From SHLQ01 sp047638715 (GTDB taxonomy: Bacteria > Actinomycetota > Acidimicrobiia > Acidimicrobiales > SHLQ01): a DNA stretch of 44,518 nt. The translations under genes were made by a program, and so were the position numbers. The first letter of the stretch is position 1. Each line of letters starts with the position of its first letter. Where the stretch lies: the NCBI GenBank assembly GCA_047638715.1, contig JBLIMK010000014.1, positions 1 through 44,518 of the forward strand, given 5' to 3'. Shown here one piece after another: positions 1 through 7,840 of this stretch. The notes beneath the pieces were generated by a model. It made no database searches and was not told the origin of the DNA. It was given only the letters and a program-made list of their open reading frames with translations.

Positions 1-66
1 GCAGACGCGATGGATTCAAAATCCATTGTCCGAAAGGGCGTGTGGGTTCAAGTCCCACTCCGGGCA
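1..66 (+). tRNA. tRNA-Leu(CAA), 5' end cut by window start
   Basis: The 3' part of a class II tRNA is visible. The anticodon stem is ATGGA (10-14) with TCCAT (22-26) around the loop TTCAAAA (15-21), giving anticodon CAA, which reads UUG. A long variable arm (27-41), typical of Leu/Ser tRNAs, is followed by the T-arm GTGGG-TTCAAGT-CCCAC (42-58) and the 3' acceptor strand TCCGGGC (59-65) with discriminator A66. CCA is not encoded. The 5' acceptor strand and most of the D-arm lie before the window. Confidence 0.9.
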
Positions 67-69
67 CAA

Positions 70-117
70 TTACATCCGCACTCGTACATCTACATCCGCA
101 CTCGTACATCCGCACTC
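70..117. repeat. Short tandem repeat behind the tRNA
   Basis: A 20-bp unit beginning ACATCCGCACTCGTACATC is present about two and a half times in tandem directly after the tRNA-Leu gene. The stretch 67-224 otherwise holds no gene that I can support; reading frames that cross it also cross the tRNA and are judged spurious. Confidence 0.7.
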
Positions 118-224
118 GGCTTCGCCGATGCGGCCCCCTGGCGGTTCGTTCGCCCCTCCGTCCCTCCGGGGCTTGTGGTGAGGTTGCAACGCTGCCACGA
201 GCGGACAGCGCGTATGCTGCACTG

Positions 225-512
225 GTGAAACGGTCGATGATTGAGCGCAAGTTGCGAGAGAACGGCGATGCGCTGAAACGAGCCCGCGAAGAAGTGCGTA
301 TCTCGACCGAGCAACTGGAACATCTCTCCGGCGAGGCCGACGAGGCCCGAATTCGCGCAATGGTTTCGGAGACCCCGCTGGCCGAACAGTCATTTCACGA
401 AGCGTCGCGGCATGCTGAGAAGATGCGCAAGCACCACACCGAAGTCCAAGACCGAATCGTGCTTCTTGAGACTCGTCAAAACGAGCTTCTCGACCAGATG
501 GGCGCAGCATGA
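225..512 (+). CDS. Small charged coiled-coil protein of unknown function
   Basis: A protein of about 95 residues (GTG at 225; an ATG at 237 gives 91 residues). It is rich in Glu, Arg, Lys and Ala, with heptad-like spacing over nearly its whole length (for example RKLRENGDALKRAREEV and RHAEKMRKHHTEVQDRI), so a long helical coiled coil is likely. There is no signal peptide or membrane segment. I do not recognise a named family. Its stop codon overlaps the start of the ANTAR response regulator by 4 nt (ATGA), indicating translational coupling and perhaps a shared role. An upstream extension of the frame to position 42 would run through the tRNA and was rejected. Confidence 0.7.
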   Translation: MKRSMIERKLRENGDALKRAREEVRISTEQLEHLSGEADEARIRAMVSETPLAEQSFHEASRHAEKMRKHHTEVQDRIVLLETRQNELLDQMGAA

Positions 513-1090
513 GTGCTCCTCGCATCCTGGTTGCCGAAGATGAGGCGATCATCCGGCTCGATCTCGTAGAGACGCTCCGCGAGGAGGGTTACGAGGTCGT
601 GGCTGAAACCGGCCGCGGCGACGAAGCCCTCCGTCTCGTCGACGAGGTCAAGCCCGACGTCGCAATTCTCGACGTGCGTATGCCCGGCCTAGACGGCATC
701 GAGGTAGCGCGAGAGATCGTGGCGAATCGGGCTGCCGCAGTGCTGATCCTCACCGCATTCGGACAACGCGAACTCGTCGAGCGGGCCGCGGAGGCCGGCG
801 CGTTGGCGTACCTGGTCAAGCCCTGGCAGCGCAGCGACCTCGTTCCAGCCATCGAGATGGCTTTGGCGCGACATCGCGAGACCCTCGCTCTTGCCGCAGA
901 TAACGAGGACCTCGTCGATCAGCTCGAGGTTCGCAAACTGGTCGACCGGGCAAAGGGCCTGCTCATGGACCAACACACCATGTCTGAGAACGATGCCTTT
1001 AGGTTCGTTCAGACCTCTGCCATGGGCAGCAGGAAATCGATGCGCGATGTCGCACAGGCCATTCTCGACGGGGAACTCGCGCCCGAGTAG
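509..1090 (+). CDS. pdtaR: ANTAR-domain response regulator (PdtaR type)
   Basis: A 193-residue two-component response regulator. The receiver domain (residues 4-122) shows the acidic pair E10-D11, phosphoacceptor D55 in AILDVRMPG, T82 and K104 followed by Pro. The C-terminal ANTAR domain (about 128-189, DQLEVRKLVDRAKGLLMDQ) binds paired RNA hairpins to control transcription termination in this family. Family knowledge: such regulators are phosphorylated by PdtaS-type kinases; none is in the window. The gene overlaps the upstream coiled-coil gene by 4 nt, and polA starts 15 bp downstream, so the three may be co-transcribed. The symbol follows the mycobacterial homologue and is by similarity only. 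Confidence 0.9.
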   Translation: MSAPRILVAEDEAIIRLDLVETLREEGYEVVAETGRGDEALRLVDEVKPDVAILDVRMPGLDGIEVAREIVANRAAAVLILTAFGQRELVERAAEAGALAYLVKPWQRSDLVPAIEMALARHRETLALAADNEDLVDQLEVRKLVDRAKGLLMDQHTMSENDAFRFVQTSAMGSRKSMRDVAQAILDGELAPE

Positions 1091-1105
1091 CGATAGGTTT
1101 CGATC

Positions 1106-3766
1106 GTGTCGAAACCCCTTCTGCTCATCGATGGAAACTCACTGACGTATCGGGCGTTTTTCGCCCTCCCGACCGACATGGCGACCGCCTCAGGGCAGGT
1201 TACAAACGCCGTGTTTGGGTTCACGTCGATGCTGATCAACCTGCTCAGAGACCACGACCCCAGCGGCGTTGCGATCGCCTTCGATCTACCGAAGCCCACA
1301 TTCCGTCACGAGCGAAACCCCGAGTACAAGGCAGGACGACAAGCCGCTCCCGACATTTTGAGACAGCAGATGGGGCTCGTGCGCGAAGTCGTCGAGGCGT
1401 TGGCGATTCCCGTTCTCGATCTCGAGGGTTTCGAAGCCGACGACATTTTGGCGACACTGGCGACACAGGCCCGTGATTCCAAGGCTGATGTCATCATCGT
1501 TACCGGCGATCGAGATAGTTACCAGCTGGTCGAAGACCCGCACATTAAAGTGTTGTACAACAAACGCGGCGTCTCCGATTACGCCCTTTACGACGAGGCC
1601 GGCATCGAAGAACGCACGGGCGTCAAGCCGAAGGATTACGTCCCATACGCGGCGATGCGCGGCGATAAGTCCGACAACTTGCCAGGCGTGCCGGGCGTTG
1701 GTGAAAAGACGGCGGCGAAGCTCATCAACACCTACGGCGGCATCGACGGCATCTACGCCGCGCTCGATGAGCTGACGCCAAAGCTCAAGGAAAATTTGAC
1801 GAACAGCGAAGATCAAGTTCGCTTGAATCTTGAGTTGATGGATTTGGTGCGAGACGCTCCGATATCGACACCATTCGATGAGTTGCTGCCGGGCGAACCC
1901 GACCATGAGGAGATCAAGCGTTTGTTCGACTTTCTCGAGTTTCGGACGCTGTACGACCGCCTTCGCGAAGTAATGGGTGAGGCCGACGGCGAACCGACCA
2001 GTAGCCGCGAGGTGCTCGAGGCCGAGGTCGTCGAGGCCGCGTCGGCAGCTGAGGTGGCCGAGACGCTGACGCAGATCAGCACCTCGCGCACTGTCGCTAT
2101 CGGTGTCGACGTCGACGAACCGACCGCTGGAATAGCCGTCATGAGCAACCCCGAAGGTGCCGAAGCGATCTGGATCCCCTCGGCCTGGCTCTCCGATACC
2201 GACGTCATGGCTGCGCTCGCGGCTTTGGGCGGCGACAACGGCGTAGCCCTCCATGACGCGAAGCCGATGCTGAGCTCGTGGCAGTCAGCTCATCAGGTTG
2301 CGCCCCTGCTGACGCTCGATTCGGCAATCGCTGCCTACCTGCTCGACCCCGCCGACACGAACTATCTCATCGCCGACGTTGTGGAGAGATACACCGAGTT
2401 TGAACTCCCAGAAGCGGGAGCGGCTGCGACCGGTCAGCTGGACTTCGGGGAAAACACCGTTGACGTGTCGCTCAAGGCGTCCCGCCAAGCGCTCGCTGTC
2501 GATCGCTTGATCGATCCGTTGCGCTCGGCCATGGACGCGCAAGGACTCGCCGACCTGAACGACTCGATCGAGGTTCCCTTGATTGCGGTGCTCGCTCGGA
2601 TGGAATCGATCGGGGTTGGTGTCGATGTTGTCGAATTGCAGCGGCTCCGCGACCACCTCACCTCCGAGGTCGAGCGCCTTCGTGTCCTGATTCATGAAGA
2701 CGCTGGCGAAGAATTCAACACGAACTCGACAAAACAACTCCGCGAGATCCTGTTCGAGAAGCTCGAACTCACGCCACAGAAGAAGACGAAGACCGGCTAT
2801 TCGACAGACGCTGCGTCGCTGGAGAAACTGCGAGGAGAGCATCCGATCATCGAACATCTCCTCGACTATCGAGAGGTCGAGAAACTTCGATCGACGTATG
2901 GCGAGGGGTTGTTGGCCGAGGTAGGTGAGGGCGATCGAATTCGTGCGACCTTTAACCAAACCGTTGCTCGCACTGGCCGGCTCAGTTCCGATGCCCCGAA
3001 CCTGCATAACATTCCCGTGCGTTCCGAAATGGGTCGGTCCTTTCGCAAGGCGTTTGTCCCGGCCCAGGGTTATGAACTTCTCGTGGCTGACTACAACCAG
3101 ATCGAGCTGCGATGCATCGCACATCTCGCCGAGGATCCGGGCCTCATCGGGGCGTTCGAGGCCGGCGACGACATCCATAGCGCGACGGCCTCTCGGATCT
3201 TCGATGTGAACGCCGAGGACGTCACCATCGAGCAGCGCTCGAAGGCGAAGATGGTCAGCTATGGGCTGGCCTATGGCATGGAGGCGTACGGGCTGAGCCA
3301 GCGACTCGGCATTGCTGTAGAGGAGGCCGCGGAGATTTTGAAGTCGTACTTCGAGGCATTCCCTGCGGTGCGCCAGTACATGGACGACACGGTGGCGGAG
3401 GCTCGCGAGCGCGGCTACACCGAGACCCTTTTTGGCCGCCGACGCAAGATTCCGGAGCTCGCCTCCTCGAACTTCCGGGTTCGCCAGGCCGGCGAGCGAC
3501 AAGCGATGAACGCCGGGATTCAAGGCCTAGCGGCAGACATATTCAAAGTCGCACTGGTCAATCTCGATAAGGAACTGCGTTCGAACGACGTGCGTTCGCG
3601 GCTGATCCTTCAGGTTCATGATGAGGTGATTCTCGAGGTCGTCCCAGAGGAACATGACGAGATGGCTGCGTTAACGACCGCGGTGATGGGCGATGCGTTC
3701 GATCTACGAGTGCCGTTGGCGGTCAATCTGGCCTTCGGCCCTAGCTGGGCTGAAGCAAAGGCGTGA
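1106..3766 (+). CDS. polA: DNA polymerase I
   Basis: An 886-residue family A polymerase used in repair and Okazaki fragment processing. It starts at GTG 1106, giving the usual N-terminus LLLIDGNSLTYRAFFALP. The 5' nuclease domain (1-290) has EADDILATLA, TGDRDSYQLV and GDKSDNLPGVPGVGEKTA. The middle 3'-5' exonuclease-like domain (about 320-490) is degenerate: the first acidic motif reads D-V-D-E and the second is not recognisable, so proofreading is probably absent, as is common in actinobacteria. In the polymerase domain, motif A has catalytic D662 (DYNQIELR), the O-helix reads RSKAKMVSYGLAYGM, and motif C is H838-D839-E840. Y719 occupies the position that is Phe in E. coli and Taq; Tyr there is the actinobacterial/T7 type and in that family permits dideoxynucleotide use. 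Confidence 0.97.
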   Translation: MSKPLLLIDGNSLTYRAFFALPTDMATASGQVTNAVFGFTSMLINLLRDHDPSGVAIAFDLPKPTFRHERNPEYKAGRQAAPDILRQQMGLVREVVEALAIPVLDLEGFEADDILATLATQARDSKADVIIVTGDRDSYQLVEDPHIKVLYNKRGVSDYALYDEAGIEERTGVKPKDYVPYAAMRGDKSDNLPGVPGVGEKTAAKLINTYGGIDGIYAALDELTPKLKENLTNSEDQVRLNLELMDLVRDAPISTPFDELLPGEPDHEEIKRLFDFLEFRTLYDRLREVMGEADGEPTSSREVLEAEVVEAASAAEVAETLTQISTSRTVAIGVDVDEPTAGIAVMSNPEGAEAIWIPSAWLSDTDVMAALAALGGDNGVALHDAKPMLSSWQSAHQVAPLLTLDSAIAAYLLDPADTNYLIADVVERYTEFELPEAGAAATGQLDFGENTVDVSLKASRQALAVDRLIDPLRSAMDAQGLADLNDSIEVPLIAVLARMESIGVGVDVVELQRLRDHLTSEVERLRVLIHEDAGEEFNTNSTKQLREILFEKLELTPQKKTKTGYSTDAASLEKLRGEHPIIEHLLDYREVEKLRSTYGEGLLAEVGEGDRIRATFNQTVARTGRLSSDAPNLHNIPVRSEMGRSFRKAFVPAQGYELLVADYNQIELRCIAHLAEDPGLIGAFEAGDDIHSATASRIFDVNAEDVTIEQRSKAKMVSYGLAYGMEAYGLSQRLGIAVEEAAEILKSYFEAFPAVRQYMDDTVAEARERGYTETLFGRRRKIPELASSNFRVRQAGERQAMNAGIQGLAADIFKVALVNLDKELRSNDVRSRLILQVHDEVILEVVPEEHDEMAALTTAVMGDAFDLRVPLAVNLAFGPSWAEAKA

Positions 3767-3896
3767 GGCTTCCCAAGCTTCGCCCCGTCGCACAAATTTT
3801 GGAGGAGTGGGAAATGGTGGTGACCGATTAGCCTTACGGGGTGCCAGATTTCGGCACATCCTTATTCCCTATTTCCTATCCCCGATTAGAGCACCA
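3767..3896 (+). promoter_or_regulatory. rpsA leader region with mini-ORF and pyrimidine tract
   Basis: The 130 bp between polA and rpsA contain a strong Shine-Dalgarno GGAGGAG (3801-3807), 6 nt before an ATG at 3814. That ATG opens a five-codon ORF (ATG GTG GTG ACC GAT TAG, 3814-3831). An inverted repeat GTGCC/GGCAC (3841-3857) and a pyrimidine-rich stretch (3860-3884) follow. The rpsA GTG at 3897 has only a poor Shine-Dalgarno. Ribosomal protein S1 is autoregulated through its mRNA leader in E. coli; a similar role here is inference. A promoter within this interval is possible but not defined. Confidence 0.4.
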
Positions 3897-5393
3897 GTGT
3901 CAGACACAGCAACTACATCCGAATCGAGTTCGGCGATATCCGAATTCGGTACCTTCGACGCAGAGGGCAACTACATACCTCGGCCAATCACCGAAAATAA
4001 CGTCGATGACGCGGCTCTCGACGCGGCATATTCCCAGTCGATGGTCACCGTCGAAGACGGTCAATTGGTGGAAGGTACGGTCGTTAAGATCGACCGCGAC
4101 GAGGTCCTCCTCGACATTGGTTACAAAGCCGAAGGCGTGATCCCGAGCCGCGAGCTCTCGATCCGCAATGACGCCGACCCCTTCGACATCGTCAAAATGG
4201 GCGAGTCGATCGAGGCTCTCGTCTTGCAGAAAGAAGATAAGGAAGGGCGTCTCGTCCTCTCGAAGAAACGCGCACAGTACGAACGTGCCTGGGGCAAGAT
4301 CGAAGAAGTCAAAGAAGCAGACGGCATCGTCAAGGGCAATGTCATCGAGGTCGTCAAGGGCGGCCTCATCGTCGACATTGGTCTCCGTGGTTTCCTTCCG
4401 GCCTCGCTTGTCGAGCTACGCCGAGTGCGCGACCTCCAGCCATACGTTGGCAAGGAGATCGAAGCCAAGATCATCGAACTCGATAAGAACCGCAACAACG
4501 TTGTCCTGTCGCGTCGTGGATGGCTCGAAGAAACACAGCGTGAACAGCGTGAGGAATTCCTCGACAACCTGAAGCCAGGCGAGGTTCGCACCGGTGTTGT
4601 TTCGTCGGTCGTTAACTTCGGTGCATTCGTCGACCTCGGCGGCATGGACGGACTCGTCCACGTTTCCGAGCTTTCGTGGAAGCACGTCGATCACCCCGGT
4701 TCTGTCGTCACCGTTGGTGATGAGATCGAAGTGCAGGTCCTCGAAGTCGACCTCAGCCGTGAGCGCATCAGCTTGTCGCTCAAGGCGACTCAGCAAGATC
4801 CATGGCAAGAATTTGCCGGCGATCACCGCCCAGGTGAGCTCGTCTACGGCCGTGTCACCAAGCTCGTACCATTCGGTTCGTTCGTTCAGGTGGGCGACGG
4901 AATCGAAGGTCTCGTGCACATCTCGGAGATGTCGGCACATCACGTCGATCTTCCCGAGCAAGTTGTCACGCCAGGCGAAGAGCTTTGGGTCAAGATCATC
5001 GATCTCGACCTCCAGCGTCGCCGCATCAGCCTTTCGATCAAGCAGGCTGCCGAGGGTGGCGTCGTCGCTGCCGAGTATCAAGAGCACTTCGGTGAGCACG
5101 CATACGACGCTGAGGGCAACTTCATTGGCTCGGATTACTCCGAGGGCCAAGAGGCTTGGGAAGAGTACTTCGCTGAGCACGGTGGCGAAGCTCAAGAAGG
5201 GGCAGAGGACGCCACGGCCGACGCTGCACCCGCGGAAGACGCCCACGCCGACGCTCCAGCAGAGGTAGCCGAGGAAGTCGCTGCACCAGCTGAAGAGGTA
5301 ACGGAGGACGCTGCTCCAGCAGAGGAAGTCGCCGCCCCCGTCGAAGAGCCTGCAGAGGTAGCTGAGGTCGTCGAGGCTGACGTCGCCGAGTAA
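3897..5393 (+). CDS. rpsA: 30S ribosomal protein S1
   Basis: A 498-residue RNA-binding ribosomal protein that helps dock mRNA on the small subunit. The GTG at 3897 (VSDTATTSES) is chosen because in-frame sequence upstream overlaps polA and looks unlike S1. Four S1/OB-fold repeats are visible at about residues 45-115, 137-205, 225-295 and 310-382. The third and fourth contain the classic patterns NFGAFVDLGGMDGLVHVSELSW and PFGSFVQVGDGIEGLVHISEMS. Four domains is the usual actinobacterial number, against six in E. coli. The last 65 or so residues are an Ala/Glu/Pro low-complexity acidic tail with imprecise repeats of PAEEV, likely disordered. The gene is followed by a strong terminator. Confidence 0.95.
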   Translation: MSDTATTSESSSAISEFGTFDAEGNYIPRPITENNVDDAALDAAYSQSMVTVEDGQLVEGTVVKIDRDEVLLDIGYKAEGVIPSRELSIRNDADPFDIVKMGESIEALVLQKEDKEGRLVLSKKRAQYERAWGKIEEVKEADGIVKGNVIEVVKGGLIVDIGLRGFLPASLVELRRVRDLQPYVGKEIEAKIIELDKNRNNVVLSRRGWLEETQREQREEFLDNLKPGEVRTGVVSSVVNFGAFVDLGGMDGLVHVSELSWKHVDHPGSVVTVGDEIEVQVLEVDLSRERISLSLKATQQDPWQEFAGDHRPGELVYGRVTKLVPFGSFVQVGDGIEGLVHISEMSAHHVDLPEQVVTPGEELWVKIIDLDLQRRRISLSIKQAAEGGVVAAEYQEHFGEHAYDAEGNFIGSDYSEGQEAWEEYFAEHGGEAQEGAEDATADAAPAEDAHADAPAEVAEEVAAPAEEVTEDAAPAEEVAAPVEEPAEVAEVVEADVAE

Positions 5394-5442
5394 TCGAAGC
5401 GAGGTAACCCCCTCGTTGCTATAAATTCAAGCAATTTTGATC

Positions 5443-5480
5443 GACCCGCCGCCCAAAGGGCGGCGGGTCGTGGTTTTTTT
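5443..5480 (+). terminator. Rho-independent terminator of rpsA
   Basis: A perfect 12-bp GC-rich stem (GACCCGCCGCCC at 5443-5454 pairing with 5458-5469) with an AAA loop, followed by GTGG and a run of seven T (5474-5480). It lies 50 bp after the rpsA stop and separates it from the pilus locus. The stretch 5481-5589 that follows holds no gene and should contain the promoter of the tad locus. Confidence 0.92.
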
Positions 5481-5589
5481 GCGGAAAGATTTCTCGTTCC
5501 GTCCGAATCTTCTGCTCAACATGGCCGCGACAACGCCGACAATCTAATTACGCACACAAGGGCCGGATGGCCAAACAAGTGAGGTAGTC

Positions 5590-6555
5590 GTGGGATCTCG
5601 GAAGATCATCATGTTGGTTGCCTCGATTCTTATCGGGGCATTAGCGGGCTTTGCTCTCCTGAACTATGTCAACGGGGTCGAGTCAGACGTACGTGGTGAG
5701 GTTCAGCGCGTTCCAGTGTTTGTGATTTCGGGCGACGTCCCGGCAGGCACAACCGCCAGTGACGTGCAGCAGACCGGACGTATCGAAGAGCGCCTAGTCG
5801 AGAGCGGTTTCCGGCCAACAAACGCCATCTCGGATCTGTCGCAGATTCAGGGAAGAATCGCGTTGAACACACTCGCAGCCAACCAGATCCTGGTCTCGGG
5901 TATGTTTGCAGATCCTGAGGTCGTGGAGACGACCTACGCCGACCTGATCGCAGATGACCACGTCGCCTTCTCGATGACCATCGAAAAGGCCAAGGCGGTC
6001 AACGGGTTCATCGAACCTGGTGACTTCGTGGACATAATCGTCCTCGGCGAGCCTCCGCAGACGGCCGGCGAAGAGGACGCTTTCGAGAGCAGCGCGGCGA
6101 CAAGCCCGTACAAGCGACCAGCTCGGTATCTCTATCGAGGTGTGCGCATTGTGAGTATCGATCGAGACATCGTTGGTTCGGTAGCGGCTCCCGCGAGCGG
6201 TGACGCACCTGGCGGAGAAGCTGAAGGCGAAGGCGGATCCCTCGACATCACCCTCGCAGTACCAGCTTCTGCTGCGCAGCGGATCCTCTCGGTCAACGAG
6301 ACCGACATCGTGCTCAGCCTCCTGCCTTCGAATTGGGAACCAACCGCCCAGACCAACGAGGTTCTTGACGCCATCCTCCTCGACGAGGACCTCCCCGGCG
6401 AGAACCCAGACCTCATCACCCCATTTGGTCCTGAGGGATTCGTCGACCTCCTCGCCGACAAGATCGCCGAAGAACAGGCCGCAGCAGCAGCTGAGGCCGA
6501 GGCGGCAGCCGCAGAGGCTGCGAGCCAGCAGGACCCAACAGACGGAGATAGCTGA
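5590..6555 (+). CDS. cpaB: Flp pilus assembly protein CpaB/RcpC-like (SAF domain)
   Basis: A 321-residue protein starting at GTG 5590. A single membrane segment (IIMLVASILIGALAGFALL, about residues 5-25) is followed by a SAF-type domain (about 40-110) with VISGDVPAGTTASDVQ and ALNTLAANQILVSGMF. The later part (about 120-270) has VAFSMTIEKAKAVNGFIEPGDFVDIIVL, as in the RcpC/CpaB family. The C-terminal 30 residues are Ala/Glu-rich. In Gram-negatives CpaB works with the secretin; in this apparent monoderm no secretin is present, so it may act in the cell wall. It is the first gene of the tad operon; cpaE starts 3 bp after the stop. Confidence 0.87.
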   Translation: MGSRKIIMLVASILIGALAGFALLNYVNGVESDVRGEVQRVPVFVISGDVPAGTTASDVQQTGRIEERLVESGFRPTNAISDLSQIQGRIALNTLAANQILVSGMFADPEVVETTYADLIADDHVAFSMTIEKAKAVNGFIEPGDFVDIIVLGEPPQTAGEEDAFESSAATSPYKRPARYLYRGVRIVSIDRDIVGSVAAPASGDAPGGEAEGEGGSLDITLAVPASAAQRILSVNETDIVLSLLPSNWEPTAQTNEVLDAILLDEDLPGENPDLITPFGPEGFVDLLADKIAEEQAAAAAEAEAAAAEAASQQDPTDGDS

Positions 6556-6557
6556 GC

Positions 6558-7793
6558 ATGGCAGCATTCGATTTCAACGAGTTTGAGGAGACCGAGAGTC
6601 CGTCGAGCGCGCCGCAGTTCGCTGTCGCCGTCGTCGAACCGATTCCCGGAGTCCGACTCGACCTCGAAGGCCGACTCGGTCCTGGAGTATCGGGATTCGA
6701 GACGATCGAAGCCGTTCTACCCCGTCTCGTCGGTTCGCCGATGGTCGTGGTGCTCGGCCCCTCCTGCTCCGACGGTGACGTCCTTTCATCGGTAGAACGC
6801 TCCATGAGCGGTCGGCCCGACGTAGGCGTAGTGCTTGTTGCCGACGAGCTCTCCACAACAATTCTCCAGCTCGCCCTTCGGTCGGGCGTCAAAGATGTCC
6901 TCACCCTGCAGGGTGACACCTCGCAGATCGCTGAGGCGATCGAACGGATTGGGTCGAACCTCCGCTCGGACAATGGCGCAGCACGTGTGAGCAGCTTGCC
7001 GGTAGTCACCGGCGGTGGCGATGATTCTGAACTGGGCAGAGTGACCACGGTCTTTTCGACCAAGGGTGGCTCTGGCAAGTCGGTCATTGCCGTCAACCTG
7101 GCGGTCGTTCTCGCAGAGCGCAGCGATGGTCCGGTCGTTCTGGTCGACGCCGACCTCCAATTCGGCGATGTCGCCGTGATGATGAAGTTGGCGCCATCGC
7201 ACACGGTGGTCGACGCAGTCTCGAACATCGAACGTCTCGATGCCTCGCTTCTCGAAAGCTTGTTGGCAACGCACGAGGCGTCTGGCTTGCGTGTTCTTCC
7301 GGCTCCGCTCGAACCGGCCTTCGCCGACCAAATCGGTGCAAGCGACATGGTCAAGATCATCGAGATCTTGCGCCGATTCTGTTCGCACGTTGTGATCGAC
7401 ACACCGGCGTACTTCAACGATGTTGTTCTCGGCATCGTCGAGGTTTCTGATGACGTCCTTCTCGTTGCTGGCATGGACATTCCGAACATCAAGAACGTGA
7501 AGATCGGCCTTCAGACTCTCCGCCTACTGAACACGCCAATGGAGAAGCTGCGGCTGATCCTGAATCGTGCGAACTCGAAGGTGAAGCTCGACATCGGTGG
7601 TGTAGAGCGCACGCTGCAGATCAGCGCTGACGCTCTCGTACCGAGCGACGTTGTCGTTCCTCAATCGGTGAACAAGGGCGTTCCGTTTGTGATTTCACAT
7701 CGCAAAAGCGGCGTCGCTAAGTCGATCCGCGCACTCGCAGACACCTTGCTCAACGTCGACGTCGACGCCGAAGTGCGTCGACGTCGTGGCTGA
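6558..7793 (+). CDS. cpaE: CpaE/TadZ-like pilus localisation ATPase (MinD/ParA family)
   Basis: A 411-residue protein. The N-terminal portion (1-150) resembles a receiver-like domain (GSPMVVVLGPSCSDGDVLSSV; LSTTILQLALRSGVKDVLTL) without the full phosphorylation set. The C-terminal MinD/ParA-type ATPase carries the deviant Walker A motif STKGGSGKSVIAVNLA at about residues 166-180, then VVLVDADLQFGDVAVMM and VVIDTPAYFNDV. In Tad systems this protein directs the secretion ATPase to its polar or assembly site. It begins 3 bp after the cpaB stop, and cpaF follows 47 bp downstream. Confidence 0.9.
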   Translation: MAAFDFNEFEETESPSSAPQFAVAVVEPIPGVRLDLEGRLGPGVSGFETIEAVLPRLVGSPMVVVLGPSCSDGDVLSSVERSMSGRPDVGVVLVADELSTTILQLALRSGVKDVLTLQGDTSQIAEAIERIGSNLRSDNGAARVSSLPVVTGGGDDSELGRVTTVFSTKGGSGKSVIAVNLAVVLAERSDGPVVLVDADLQFGDVAVMMKLAPSHTVVDAVSNIERLDASLLESLLATHEASGLRVLPAPLEPAFADQIGASDMVKIIEILRRFCSHVVIDTPAYFNDVVLGIVEVSDDVLLVAGMDIPNIKNVKIGLQTLRLLNTPMEKLRLILNRANSKVKLDIGGVERTLQISADALVPSDVVVPQSVNKGVPFVISHRKSGVAKSIRALADTLLNVDVDAEVRRRRG

Positions 7794-7840
7794 TCCATTT
7801 CTCAGACAACTACTCATTTTCGTGTTCGAGGAGATCTGAC

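Noticed and set aside
42..224. N-terminal extension of the first coiled-coil gene
   Set aside because: It would begin inside the tRNA-Leu gene and translate the tandem repeat; the GTG at 225 or ATG at 237 fits better.
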